A DNA stretch of 64,000 nucleotides from Amanita rubescens (taxonomy: Eukaryota > Basidiomycota > Agaricomycetes > Agaricales > Amanitaceae): assembly GCA_015039365.1 (NCBI GenBank), contig WION01000002.1, positions 1,054,001 to 1,118,000 on the forward strand, written 5' to 3'. The first letter of the stretch is position 1, and every line of letters begins with the position of its first letter. Positions 1 through 14,204 of the stretch are shown here, piece after piece. The notes under the pieces were generated by a model, which had not been told where the DNA came from, searched no databases, and was given only the letters and a program-made list of their open reading frames with translations. The position numbers and the translations under genes were made by a program.

Positions 1-1465
1 ATTTCTTACGTTTGACCGACGAATCACCGAGTGCTGGAGTCAGTTAGGTGCTGCCGTTCGAACCGCCCAGGCCTTAGGCTTACACCGCGACGGTTCGACA
101 ATGGTAAGGATGGAATTCTTGCTCCACATTCTTTTTTTACATTGCAACGCAGGATATTCCATTATCCGTAGTAGAGTATCGAAGGCGTATATGGTGCGAC
201 ACATTTTGTTCCTCCAATTTCTTTCTGCGATCGCTCTTAACCGATATCAAAGGTCGTATCTGTATCATGCTGATCGTTCCTACGCCCTCGTGCTCGGTCG
301 GCCCAACTCAATCCAGGATGATTATACGTCCACCCAACCACCCTCCAATATCGAAGATCTTCCATCAGGGTCACCTAATGGCGAATATCCACCGTTAACG
401 TCTCCTACGCCCATGACATTTGTTATTCTCCGACATCAACTAGCAGCTATAATGGGCCGGATCGTTCATCATTTTCAACGAGTTCGCGATAGAAGCCACT
501 ACACAGAGGTCACCGCGCTCGACGACGAACTGCTTAATTTCGCTAACCATCTTCCTCACCACTTTGCGCTCAATCCAGATAAATCTTTGGACGAAACTTT
601 CAAATATATACCTGTACACAGATATTTATTACTGACAGAAATTATGTTCGTCAGGATTAATCTGCACCGTCCGTATTTCCTACGACGACTGAATTCTGAG
701 CGCTATGCGCGCTCACGACAAGCATGTTTCGAATCAGCCATGAAAGATTTCCAGATTCGACAGGCGTTCCGCGAGAGCATGGCACGGGAAGCTCGAGATT
801 CTCTCTGCAATGCTTACCGCGATTTTCAGACAGCCATGATCAGTGGCATTTATTTTATTCTCGAGCCGAATGGGCGATACAAAGAAGCCATGCATGCCAT
901 TCTCGATGGTTTTGTACAAGACCATCAAGAAACGAGAGAGATGGGCGAGACGACTCGTAGGGAGTTAAGAATAATCGAGTTTTTGCGAACGAAGGCCTTA
1001 CAAGCTGAGAACTTGGAATTGAAACGTTCTCCTACCAGCCAATCATCAGAACAGCAGGCTCGACTGTTACTGGGTTTGCAGCAGACGTCCAGTCCACGAA
1101 AGTCAAATTCTTCCATTCACCCGACTTCACCTACATATCCAAGCCATGTTACACAGTCCCCGACGCTCTCCAGGCTGCACCACAATTCTGATCATGCACA
1201 TTCTCCAACTACAACCGCTAGTCCAGGAACCATGGATGACGATACTGTAGCGCAATCGTTACTCGACCATTGGTGTAACACAGTTAGCAATGCTCCTATT
1301 GATGCTTCGACGGGTGCTATGTCATGGGGCGGCCCTGGTGGGGCCGATTTCTCGGGATGGATGCAATCACCAAACATTAATGGATCAGATTTACGATTAC
1401 TGTCGGGGTTGGAGGATTGGAATTATTGGGAGGCATTAGTGAGTCAAATTCAACGGGCTCCCTAG
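1..1465 (+). CDS. Fungal-specific transcription factor, C-terminal part (5' end outside window)
   Basis: The reading frame is open from base 2, so the gene begins left of the window. Two introns (104-152 and 194-252, both GT-AG) join the exons into the signature of the fungal_trans domain: LGLHRDGS, then a YRRRIWSYLYHADR block, then LGRPNSI. This middle-homology region is typical of Zn2Cys6 regulators. The zinc cluster itself would lie upstream and is not seen. The last 150 residues are Ser/Thr/Pro-rich with a Trp-rich tail (WNYWEALVSQI), probably activation region. The gene ends at 1465, followed by a pyrimidine-rich tract. Family assignment is firm; target genes cannot be deduced. Confidence 0.85.
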   Translation, partial: FLTFDRRITECWSQLGAAVRTAQALGLHRDGSTMVRMEFLLHILFLHCNAGYSIIRSRVSKAYMVRHILFLQFLSAIALNRYQRSYLYHADRSYALVLGRPNSIQDDYTSTQPPSNIEDLPSGSPNGEYPPLTSPTPMTFVILRHQLAAIMGRIVHHFQRVRDRSHYTEVTALDDELLNFANHLPHHFALNPDKSLDETFKYIPVHRYLLLTEIMFVRINLHRPYFLRRLNSERYARSRQACFESAMKDFQIRQAFRESMAREARDSLCNAYRDFQTAMISGIYFILEPNGRYKEAMHAILDGFVQDHQETREMGETTRRELRIIEFLRTKALQAENLELKRSPTSQSSEQQARLLLGLQQTSSPRKSNSSIHPTSPTYPSHVTQSPTLSRLHHNSDHAHSPTTTASPGTMDDDTVAQSLLDHWCNTVSNAPIDASTGAMSWGGPGGADFSGWMQSPNINGSDLRLLSGLEDWNYWEALVSQIQRAP

Positions 1466-1621
1466 GGGTTTAATATTCGTTATCTTTTTCTTTTCTTTTT
1501 CTCTTTCTTATTCAACGCCTATTTGTGCGATATGTTGTACTTTTCTATGTAAACAGCGATGTACGTAATCAGCCTTGCGTCATTCACACCTGTCTAGTGA
1601 CTCGTCTACCACACCTGTTCA

Positions 1622-2477
1622 ATGCAATCTATCAACCGTTTCCTGTATGGGCCGACGCCGGAGGAGCGTGTCAGAGCATGGCAGGGGAAGTTACGTGCTG
1701 AGTCTCGTCAGCTTGACCGTGAGATGAGGCAGGTTGGGTTTCCTGCTACTTTAATGACCCTACTACATATGACGAATCATACAGCTTCGATATGGCGACG
1801 TCCAAGGCTCGTCAATCTGTGAAGCAATTGGCAAGCAAGGGTGATGTTAAATCTGCTCGCATACTTGCAAAGGAAGTGGTCCGGAGTGACAAGCAGAAAG
1901 ACAGACTATCTGTGAGCAAGGCACGATTGGGTTCCATTGGTATACAGCTGTCGCAACAACTAGGTGATTGAACTTCTTTCAGTGAATGGATCAGGGTTCT
2001 CATACTTTTCTCAGCAATGGTGAAAGTGACGGGTTCAGCTGCAGAAGTCGACGGAAATTATGAAGCTTTCCAATGCCCTTGTTAAGTTACCCCAATTAAG
2101 TCAAACGATGCGGCAAATGAGCATGGAGATGACAAAAGTAATTTGGGACCTCATTTCACGCTTATTGCATTTGTTTCATCGCTGTTTAGGCTGGAGTTAT
2201 GGAAGAAATGTTGGAGGACACACTACAGATGGATGACGACGAAGAGCTAGAAGCGGAAGCTGATGAGGAAGTAGAAAAGGTACTCTTCGAACTCACAGAT
2301 GGAAAGCTTGGACAAGCAGGGAAGGTGGACGATCGACTGCCGGTACGTTTATTATCGCAAAGTGATGTACGTTGCTTATCATTTATGATCAAGGCGCTGG
2401 ATACGGGTGTCGAGACGGAAGAGGCAGAACGGGTAGAACATTTCCGGCAACAATTACAGGGACTATTGAGCAGCTGA
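1622..2477 (+). CDS. VPS24: ESCRT-III subunit Vps24 (CHMP3 family)
   Basis: Snf7-family protein of about 215 residues that polymerises on endosomes with Snf7 and Vps2 to sort cargo into multivesicular bodies. The basic first helix reads FLYGPTPEERVRAWQGKLR, followed by a DREMRQ segment matching CHMP3. Later pieces are SVKQLASKGDVKSARILAKE and the acidic block GVMEEMLEDTLQMDDDEELE. The last exon (after an intron ending about 2391) gives an EEAERVEHFRQQLQGLLSS tail, the expected MIT-interacting region. Two places break the frame by one extra base (about 1792 and 2036), although the flanking residues align without a gap. The first can also be explained by a different donor. Identity is secure; exact exon edges are not. 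Confidence 0.85.
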
Positions 2478-2650
2478 GAGTTAGTGTTATATTACTAGAT
2501 ATCAGATCTTCAGATGTAGATACGATCGTTGTCTGTACGAGGGGCCTTTACGACGTTCGGATCAGTTGGCAGCACGTGTCTAACCGGAAAGAAACGCCAG
2601 CGCGGACTTTCGACAAGCATCGACTCTTTTTTTACTTTTCTTCGCTCAAA

Positions 2651-4424
<1,774 letters not shown>

Positions 4425-4767
4425 AGGCAGGTATGAAGGTACCTACATAATGTGACGTAAGTAAAAAAACAAATACCCTGTGCGGTGTGTTTGTCCGTGG
4501 GAAGGCGCTGGGACAAAATACGTTCTTCAGTTCAAGTTAGTGTCCTTCATTTACTACCACCACTTGATTACATCCATCTCGCATTCTTTGTCCTCACTCG
4601 CCCTACAGGGCAAAGCCAACCAGTTCTATACTCCAACTCGGTCGTTCGTGTCTCTCATGTCCCGCCCGCTTCTTACGTCTGACTTGCGCCCAGTTCTGCC
4701 CAGAATCTCAACGAAACATAAAAACACAAAAAAATCAAATAATTTGTAGTTCTAAATAACGAACGAC
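4425..4767. other. Intergenic region, IDH2 to SSD1
   Basis: A stretch of 343 bp without a supportable gene. It would hold the IDH2 3' UTR and the promoter and leader of the SSD1-like gene. Short C/T-rich runs (4566-4625) and an A-rich segment just before the start codon (4718-4745) resemble fungal core promoter and leader composition. No TATA box, repeat or RNA gene is evident. Confidence 0.5.
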
Positions 4768-7700
4768 ATGACTGACGAATCTACTCCACAATCCGTGCCT
4801 CCCACTAAGAAAGACGATAAGAGATCATCTTCCACATCCAGCCGAGGTCCGAAGAAGAATGGACAGGGCGCTACGAACCCCAAGACAACAGCTGGATCCT
4901 CCACTCAGGCTCCTCCGAGACCATCTTCAAGATCGAACAATAAAAAAACATATGCCAGCAGTGCAGCCGTTGATTCAGGCTCGGACTCGGCGTCCAAGAA
5001 GCCGTCTGAGGGGAACAAGAGGCCAGACCAACGCAGAAATGGGGGTAATCGTAGTGCAAGCCATCGTAAGACACAACCGTCGACACCGCAAGGCAGGTCC
5101 AATAACCCTACCAAAGACCAGGCGCCCGCCAGGCAATCTCCGGCACCGAATAGCGCTCAAATGAAAGAAGGCGATGCTCTTTCCTCTTTGCAGCGCGTAA
5201 TAGCGGACCTGAAAACCGCGTCGCCCGCTCCATCTCAGCCGAATCCAAATACCAATCCCTCATTGCCGTCTCAATCCAACCCGCCCAATCCTTTCCAGGT
5301 TGGATCTCAACCCTTCCCGTCTGCTGCCCCGGGAGACTTTAAGCACAAGAAGGCTGCGTCATTCGGTGCGCCTTTATCTGGCAATTTCAACTCGTTTTCT
5401 CCGAATTTGGGAGCTATGCTTGAGGATGCAGAAGAAGTTGGTTCGTATGAAGAAGGGGAAATAAATGAGCAATACTACGCTCATCCCACTCATCAACCGC
5501 GTTCTCAGTCACAAAGTTTTATTGCACCTCGCTTCGCTGCCCTAGCTCAACAAGAGCAAGCGGAGTCTTTGGGCCCTACTGGACGACCTCAACTTGCGCC
5601 CAACTTTATGTTCGGCGCACGCAAGAGGGCCCCCGTGGGCCCTCCTATTAATGAGGAAGATGTCGGTTTCCAGTTCCCTCAGCAGCAGCCAAGTTATCGA
5701 TCCGAAGTAGTAGAGCAAACGAATAACAAAGGTGACAATGGAGAGATTACCGGGATCATGGCAGAACAGGTGAGTAATAGACTCCCGATGCATTGGTTTA
5801 TCTCATAACTATCTCAGATTGCCTTGCAAAGCCAAATCGAAGCACTTCAGCAGCAACAGCAAGCTCTATATCAACAGCAACTTGCTTCTAACCAAGTGTT
5901 ATCCTTCCAAACACCTGGACTGGCTCCGAGCCGCGCGCATGTCCACAGACGCGTCCAGAGCACTCTTCCAATGAGTCCTGGGGCAGCGGCTTCATTCGGA
6001 GCCTTACCAAACCCAATCGGTCAGTTTGCAGGACTGGGGGCGCTAGGCATGGGCCAACCACAGGATATGCCCCGTGGTCACGGTCGGAGGCATAGTGTCA
6101 ACGTCGTCAATAAGTCTAGCAACAGCCAAGGTGCAATGAACACTTACGGACTCTCATATGGTACACAAGACGGCTATGAAGATGGGTTTGTCCCTCCTTC
6201 CATGGGCGGACATTCCAGACAAGTATCCCGTGCCGATTCAACATGGCGTATGAGTGAGTTTCTCCAGTTTGAGACTTGAACTTCTTTTGACGTCTGTATT
6301 CAGACGGAGCGCAAGGCGGCAATTTCGCCACAGACTTGGCTCAGGCCCAGGCCCAATTGCAGAGCCTTCAGCAGTTCCGCGCTGCCGCTGGAGGACATCA
6401 CCATAAGATGCAGTCTTTCAGTCTCCCGAACATGCTGCCGAACATGATGGCGGCTAACATGATGGGACTCGGTTTGGGAGGGATCAACTTCATCCAACAG
6501 CAACAGCAACAGTTCCAGACGCAAATACAGCAGCAATCCAGTCAACCTCAACGCAAGTCACTCTTTGCTCCTTATCTTCCTCAAGCATCCTTGCCACCGC
6601 TCCTTGCGGCCGGAAAACTTGTTGTCGGCATTTTGCGCGTCAATAAACGTAACCGATCCGATGCTTATGTTGCGACCGAAGTCCTAGATGCGGATATTTA
6701 CATCTGTGGGTCAAAGGATCGGAACCGGGCTCTTGAAGGCGATATTGTTGCAGTCGAGCTTCTCGAGGTCGATGAGGTCTGGAGTACAAAGAAGGAGAAA
6801 GAAGAGAAAAAGAGGAAGAAGGAAGAGAATGCGGCATACGATTTGAAATCCGGCGCTGGCCGTAAAGATGACAAGAAGAAAGATGATGTCGAGGTGGAGG
6901 GCCAAGGATTGATGCTTTTTGAAGATGAAGAGTTGGTTCTCTCTTCTTTATCAATTGTTATCATGTTTGCTTATTTTGGTGATCCTAGAGTAACGGACGA
7001 AGTGAAACCTCAATTTGCTGGTCACGTCGTCGCGGTTGTAGAACGTATGCCTGGTCAATTATTTTCCGGCACTCTTGCCCTTCTACGTCCGGCGGCGGCG
7101 GCGACAAGGGAGAAACAGGAAGCAGAGCGTCGCGAACGTGAAGGTGATAGGGCAGAGGAACCCAAGAGGCCCACAGAGCGGCCGAAGATAGTGTGGTTCA
7201 AGCCGACAGACAAGCGCGTTCCCCTGATTGCTATTCCCACGGAACAAGCGCCACCCGATTTCGTTGAGAATGAGCAAGCCTACGCTGACAAGCTTTTTGT
7301 CGCGTGTATTAAAAGACACGTACGTACGATTCATCTTTACTAGATAACGCTTGACAAAATGGATACAGCCCATAAGCTCGCTCCATCCGTTTGGGACGCT
7401 TGTTGAAGAGCTGGGCCCTATTGGTGACCTCGAAGTCGAGACAAGTGCGCTCCTGAAGGATTGTAATTTCCCTACAGAGGAATTTACGGAAAACGTCTCC
7501 AAGTGTCTGCCTCCAATGCCCTGGACGTGAGTATGGTATATATCTAATTGTATTTTGTCTGAACGACTTTCAGGGTCCCGGAGCGAGAGTTTGAGGTTCG
7601 AAAAGACATGCGCAATGAACGGATTTTCACTATCGACCCCGCAACTGCTAAGGATCTTGATGATGCGTTGTCAATTAAAGCCAATGAAGATGGAACATTC

Positions 7701-9672
7701 GAAGTCGGAGTGCACGTTGCGGATGTTTCGTACTTTATCAAGCCCAACACGGCCTTGGACAGGGATGCCAAGAAAAGAGCCACCAGCGTCTACCTTACCC
7801 AACGCTCCGTGCCCATGTTGCCACCTGCTTTGAGCGAACAACTTTGTAGCCTGGTTCCAGGACAAGATCGTCTGGCATTCTCGGTCATCTTCACACTGAA
7901 CAACGAGGCAAAAATAATAAAGAAATGGTTTGGTAAGACTGTGATACGGTAAGGTTCTTTGATATGCAATATACAATTTAATAACTTGCATTTCTAGTTC
8001 GGTAGCTAAGTTGTCATATCCGGATGCACAGAAGATGACAACGAGTGGCACTGCTGATGTTGCCATCACCCAAGGTCATAGTTTCGAGGACCTCGTTTCT
8101 GATGTTAGAGGACTTTCAGACCTGGCGAAAAAACTTCGCGCTCAAAGATTTGCAAATGGAGCACTCAGTCTGGAAGACGTCTCATTAAGGTTCAAGTTAG
8201 ATGAAGCTGAACTTCCGATTGACTGTGGTCTCAATGAGCGTTTAGAAGCTTGTGAGCTGGTTGAAGAGGTAAGGACAAGATACAATTTTTTCTCCCCAAT
8301 AATCTCATGATTCCTTCGTAGTTCATGCTCTTGGCAAATACCGCGGTGGCACAGCACATTGCTGTTTATCTACCGGAGCAGGCTCTTTTACGCCGTCACG
8401 ACGTCCCATTGGAGCGACGAATTGTATGTTGGATTACTCTCCATCCATTCCTTTACTGAGTTTTGGATAGAAAACATTTGCTGAACGTGCCCAGAGGCTT
8501 GGATACAGGATAGACGCTTCATCATCTGGCGCCATTATGCGTTCGCTTGAAGCTGTAACTGATCCGACTGCTCGAAGGGTACTCGAAATGCTGTCGCGCA
8601 AGGCAACGCAAAGGGCCAAGTACTTCTGCGCAGGCATGCTTGATATTGCTAAATACGGACACTACGCGATGAATATTCCGCTCTACACGCACTTCACCTC
8701 GCCTATTCGACGATATGCCGACATTATCGTCCATCGTCAGCTTGACTCTGTTCTTCAAGGTGGTGGTGAGTTTTACTTAGATTGCTGTAACCTTGCGTTT
8801 CGAAACGGATGTAGCAGATCCGAAGTTTACGATGGACCGTGATGCTGTAGCAAAGGTGGCACAACAATGCAACATGTAAGTTTTGGCATGTGTTCCGTCG
8901 TGGCCATTTCTAACGTGATCTTAGTAAACGCGACTCGGCTGCCCTTGCGCAAGAGCAATCAGCCCATCTCTTCCTTTGTGTTCTCATCTCTGATCTCACC
9001 CAACGCTATGGGCCTGTAATTCGCCAAGCCTCGGTTATAAACGTGCTCGATGCCGCATTCGACGTTTTAGTGCCCGAGTTTGGCATAGAAAAGCGCGTTC
9101 ACGTCGATCAAATGCCAATTGAGGTCAGCTTCTGTCATATAGATCATATTCCTTAGTTAACCGCTAGATTAACAGAATCATGTTTATGACGAACATACAA
9201 ACGCATTGCAAATCTATTGGTCAGATCGTGACGTTATAACCTGGCTCGCAGAAAACAGTGATGATGAACACCTGAAGAAAGTCAAGCAGAATGCAGAACA
9301 GCATGCACTCAAGATGGAGGTTGTGTCACGTCCCGCTTATGACGAGAAGGCTCTCTTCGAGGAAGATGACGGGGACGAAGATGAAATTGTCCTAGGACGT
9401 GAAGATACACTGCAGCCGAAGGAAACTTCAAAGCAGCGGTTGATATCGATTGCCAAGGAGAAGCCTGTGTTTGAGGGATTACGAGTGACTCCTGCGGGCC
9501 ACAAGATACAAGACATAAAGGAACTAATGACTGTACCTGTGAGTATTATTTGTATCTGACCCCGAATGGTTGACGTGACGCATTCTAGGTTATCATCACT
9601 GCTGACCTTAGGAAGAGCCCACCTGTTATCAAGGTTTATAGTGTCAATCCGTATGCTGGGTCAAAGAATTGA
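4768..9672 (+). CDS. SSD1: Ssd1/Dis3L2-family RNase II protein
   Basis: Large cytoplasmic RNA-binding protein, about 1,370 residues in roughly a dozen exons. The N-terminal third is disordered: Ser/Pro/Asn-rich, with short poly-Gln runs near 5850 and 6500. Two cold-shock-type regions follow ([21 protein letters not shown]; later [15 protein letters not shown]), then an RNB domain beginning [18 protein letters not shown]. Downstream are [24 protein letters not shown] and the RNB signature [18 protein letters not shown]. It ends [15 protein letters not shown]. In yeast, Ssd1 binds mRNAs for wall proteins and represses their translation under Cbk1 control. Here the DPxxxxDxDD aspartates needed for exonuclease activity are all present, unlike yeast Ssd1, so it may still be a Dis3L2-like enzyme. 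Confidence 0.92.
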
Positions 9673-9874
9673 GGGGTTGTTAATTTTGACCCAGTCTCAA
9701 TTGTTCCAAGCATGCATGCTATATATGCTTTTTCGTCTGCTAGCAAATTACTTTACGGAGGCTACACTTGTTTTATATACTGTTCGTGAATGCTATGACG
9801 TTATGCCGTGAGACTCAATTGCCTTACTCGCGCGTACATAGGTTGTTGGCTATTTCATAGTCAGCGTCTACACA

Positions 9875-12276
9875 ATGGACATTGACAAGCTTTTCAAGGT
9901 ACTGCGTGGTGCCGTCGCTGATATCTCACGTTTATTCATGTCTCTAGGTTCCAAAGTTGCCCTCTGGCAGTAACAAGAGGAAAATGCCAGACGCTCCAAC
10001 GCCAGAAATGTTGAAAAGAATCAAGATGGAAGTGGTGGCGCAAGAAAATGACCACGAGCCCTCTTCTCAGAAAATTCAGACGAAGAACATGACTGTGACT
10101 ATGGAAGAAGAGGATGATGAAGAAGCTGAACATGACTTCGCACCCGGAGGAGACGCGGATTATTTCGCTGAGGAAGATGATGAAGGTCGTTTTTTCGGAG
10201 GTGGCTTGACTGCAGAGCAGAAAGAGATTCTGAATATATTTGACAAATCCTCTGGCGAAGGAATCCAGGAAGACGTGAGTTAAATTGGCCTTATTTCACG
10301 AGCGGGTTGTTGATGCAGTCTGCCTGCACAGACTGAGTCTCTATCATTAATTTCGATTAGAAGGATGTTCTTACGACTGGAGCGCGCAATCAATAAAAAC
10401 CAGGACCAACGATCTAAATATCCTGATGATCCTACCAAGTGAGAACTACTGTTAAGCTGGCGATACGTAATTTATCGAAAACATTAGGTTCATTGACTCT
10501 GAAGCTGACCTCGATACCTCCATCAAAGCGTTGCTTCACCTGTCCCAGGTTCCATCGATGGCATACCCAGAACTCATTCGTTCAGGTACATTGGCAAAAC
10601 TCATTGAGCTTCTCGCGCATGAAAACGTAGACATCGTCATTGACGTCGTGGAACTTATTCATGAGCTTACCGATGAAGATGCAGGGAACGAGGATGAGGA
10701 TGAGGAGTCGGCAGAGGAAAATGCAGAGGCAATGAAGATTCTAGTTGATGGATTGGTAGCGTTCACAGTTGTAGTTCATTTTAATGTACTGACTATAAAC
10801 CCTTTCAAAGCTGGAAAATTCAATAATGGAATTACTCGTCGACAATCTATCAAGATTAAAGGAAGAGGAAGAAGCAGACCAACAAGGCGCATTCCATATT
10901 CTTGGTAAGGGATCTTTTGCAAAACAAAGTTCCTCATTGAATCCCTAGTGTTTCAGGTACTTTTGAGAACCTACTTGGTTTTAACCCCGATTTAGCGGCG
11001 CAGCTGGTTTCAAATACGAAGATTTTATCCTGGTTACTGAACCGGATTCAATTCAAACAGCATGATGAAAACAAAGGCTATGCGGCGGAATTGTTATCTA
11101 TATTACTTCAGAGCAATGCTGCTAACAGGCTAGAGCTTGGCAAGGAAAATGGTGTAGAAACCATTTTGAAAGTCCTTTCGGTAACGACTTGCCACCATAG
11201 GTATAGATGTTCAACTGACAGGTATTACAGAAATATCGCCGGAAAGATCCTGTGGACGCCGACGAAGCTGAGTTCATGGAAAATGTAGTTTGATTCCCTT
11301 TGTTCAGCGCTGTCAGAAGCAGCGATCAAGAAATTGTTCCTTGAAGCGGAAGGACCTGATCTCATGATCTTAATGATGAAGTGCGGAGGCCTTTCCTTTC
11401 GGGAGTTCGCTCGATGACACGTTACAGGGACAAAATGCAGTCGAAGTCACGAGCAATCAAAACTCTGGACTACGCCATGTCTGGTGCTACCAGCTCTGCT
11501 GTTTGTGAAGCATTTGTCGAAGCCCTTGGCCTAAAGGCACTCTTTTCGGCATTCATGGGCAAGGTATTTCACAGTTTCTGTTGATTATACGGTCGCTAAG
11601 CTCCGTGTTACCAAGGCTAGGAAACAAAAGTCCACCGCAGTAACTCCTGCGTCTGAGGATGTAGCCCATATGCTCGGAATAATGTCGTCGCTCCTCTCGA
11701 ATATTGCGTCGGACTCTACGAGTCGCATTCGATTCCTAGCTAAATTCGTTGAGGGAGACTACGAGAAAGTCGACAAACTTCTTGAGATGCGCGATAACGC
11801 ACGTACCAGGCTAAAGGCAACCGATGTAGCGATCGAAGCAGAGAAGAAGGTAATTGTAATTTAAGAAATCCGATTCGCAAGGGATAACAAGGTCTACAGC
11901 AAAGGCTGGCAGATGGAGAAGACACAACTGATGACGACGAGGACCTTTGGTACTTGCGTCGACTTGACGGGGGTTTGTATACACTGCAAACCGTCGACTA
12001 CATTCTTGCTTGGATTATCATGGAGGACGATGGTGTAAGTGGCCAATGTCGCTGTTGCTGAGATTCACGTTTAACATGCCTCAGATACGCACGCATGCGT
12101 TGAAAATCTTGGGCCGCAAGGACCAGAGCTTAGTTGACATCGTCCAAACATTGCAAATATACCACGATAACATTGACGATGAACCGGAAAGTAAGGAAGC
12201 TGACACTCAAGGGTCGGCCCCGTTAAGGATGATTCTTCAAAGTCTAATCAACGCACTTCGCACCACAAACGAATAA
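9875..12276 (+). CDS. CTNNBL1: Beta-catenin-like protein 1 (spliceosome-associated armadillo protein)
   Basis: Armadillo-type helical repeat protein that associates with the Prp19/CDC5L splicing complex. The first exon is MDIDKLFK, followed by a basic NLS-like stretch (NKRKMPDAPTPEMLKRIK) and an acidic region. The conserved core includes FLRLERAINKNQDQRSKYPD, SMAYPELIRSGTLAKLIELL, VELIHELTDED, LSILLQSNAANR, IKTLDYAMSG, RFLAKFVEGDYEKVDKLLE and LWYLRRLDGGLYTLQTVDYI. The total is about 600 residues. Around 11284-11290, one extra base separates FMENV from FDSLCSALSE; both halves are conserved, so this looks like an assembly insertion. Its stop lies 43 bp from the convergent Utp15 stop. Confidence 0.9.
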
Positions 12277-12319
12277 TAACACATACGATATACGTGATTA
12301 TGACTCTACGCGGTATTAG

Positions 12320-14086
12320 TCAAAAGTAGCGCTTGGGTTCGTCGAGGCCAAGATCATATTCAGGGCTCCCTTGATTTTAACCAGTTCTTTCTGAAATCGT
12401 ATTTCGGCGGCAACCTTTTTGCGCAGCCGAAGAAAGAGCGAGTCGATCAGAGGCGACTGCCCCAGGACAGCACCATACATATCTGCATAATTGTTATCAC
12501 AGATCCTCTTTTTTATGTTCCATACATACCGAGTACAAGGGTAGTAATGTCACAGACCAGTTGACCAAACCGGGGATCGGAAACGTACTTGACGAGAAGT
12601 CTAAGGACTGGTTCTAACAGCACGTCATCCCGACCCGCTAGGGCAGACCTCAGGCCATCGCGGTGTATCAATTCTTGAATGAGGGAAAAGGTAGTAGTTG
12701 GGGGTACTTGCTGCACAGACTTGTTATGCTATCATAAAGTGGGTTGGACACTACTCACCTTACGAAGCACTGCGTCCAGAGCTGCTGAGTATTTAAAGCC
12801 TTTCAAAAGCTTGTCGTAATCTTTTAGCCGTTTAGTTCTCCTGCTCTCTACTTTGAACTCGTCTGCATCGCCAGTAGGTTTCTGGCGCGACCGGTCCCGT
12901 GTTGTTCCACTTCCTACGCCGTTGAAAGAGAGGTTCAGGACACCACTGACGGCGGTAGAGTGCGAGGACCCAGCCCCGACCAATTCCATCGCCTTGGGCC
13001 GACGGAAGCGAACTGACAGAGTACCATCAGCCATGCCTGCGGCAATATGTGTTTCATCTGGCTGTATATTATGTTAGCTAAACCCCAAGTCATACGATAG
13101 AGAAGTATCATGCATACAGATATCGCAAGAGACAACAATGGGGCGGGATATCGCATAGTGTGGACGACCTTGTACGTGCTCACATCGTACACTTTGACCA
13201 TGTGGTCCAGACTGCCGGTCAGCAAACGGCTAGCATCCGCATTAAAGGTAAGAGCCGTGATAGTTTTTTGGTGATTTGATGACGCGCGAATGCAGCGACC
13301 GCCTGCTACGATGTCCCACGCTCTTAGGATTGGGCCAGCTGTTGATAAAGCAGCTGTCCCGGACGGAAACATGAGGACTTGTTCCACAGGCACAGACCCA
13401 GCTGATATGTTGGTCCCCGATGCACCCATGAGCATTTCACAGCTCCCTGTCCTCGCATCGAACAACCTGACAGTACCATCATACGAGCCACTTAAAACTA
13501 GATTGGGATTAGAAGTGGATACTTGGCCAGTACGAACATAGTCTGTGTGCGAGGTGAACGTGACAATGGATGTTTGAGAAGGGACGTCCCATAATCTGAT
13601 TGTTGTATCATCCGAACATGAAAGTATTTGCGTAGGTGTCAAGGGTGAAAATTTAGTAACATGGACAGGTTGCTTATGTGAATCAAGGGTACGCAGGATG
13701 GTACGCGAGTTCATGTCAAAAACCTTGGTACAGTGTAGGTGAATGCACATGAAGAAAGGAACTTAAAGTACCTGAACAAGTCCACTGTCATCGCCAGCAG
13801 CAAGCAACTTGCCATCTTCTCTTATGTTACCGCTCCTTGCGACGTCCTTGAATCTTGAAATGGTTTTGACAACTTTTTGGGTTCGTGGTGCATATATTTG
13901 GACCCTTGTGGCAGCAGTGACAGCATATCTATGAGGTTTCGTGGGAGCAAAGTGAATTGAAGTGACTGGAGCATATTCCTTGATGAACACTGGGTGCTTG
14001 AACTGGCGCCAGTAGCGAGACTCTGGATTGTGCTTTGAGGTGGAGGGACGCGGATGGGCTTTGAGGACGAGTGGGTGGTAATCCAT
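12320..14086 (-). CDS. UTP15: U3 snoRNP protein Utp15 (WD40)
   Basis: Nucleolar t-UTP/SSU processome protein needed for 18S pre-rRNA transcription and processing. From the start at 14086 (MDYHPLVLKAHPR) it shows ESRYWRQFKHPVFIKEYAPV, a family hallmark. WD repeats follow with typical ends (DGKLLAAGDDSGLVQ, CSDDTTIRLWDV, SGSYDGTVRLFDARTG, TGSLDHMVKVYDV). The C-terminal Utp15 domain contains KRLKDYDKLLKGFKYSAALDAVL, YVSDPRFGQLVCDI and MYGAVLGQSPLIDSLFLRLR, ending in TNPSATF. It has about 520 residues in about six exons. It is divergent from TCTP, with 118 bp between start codons. A ribosome-biogenesis factor beside the growth-linked TCTP is suggestive of co-regulation but unproven. Confidence 0.92.
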
Positions 14087-14204
14087 CGCACGCAAACAAG
14101 AAAAATCTGAAGAAATCGAGATAAATAGCGTGTGACCGTACGTCACTTAGATCTAATCGATTTTAATCTTCTCAAATTTTCTACTTCCTGACGAGCTCTT
14201 AGAC

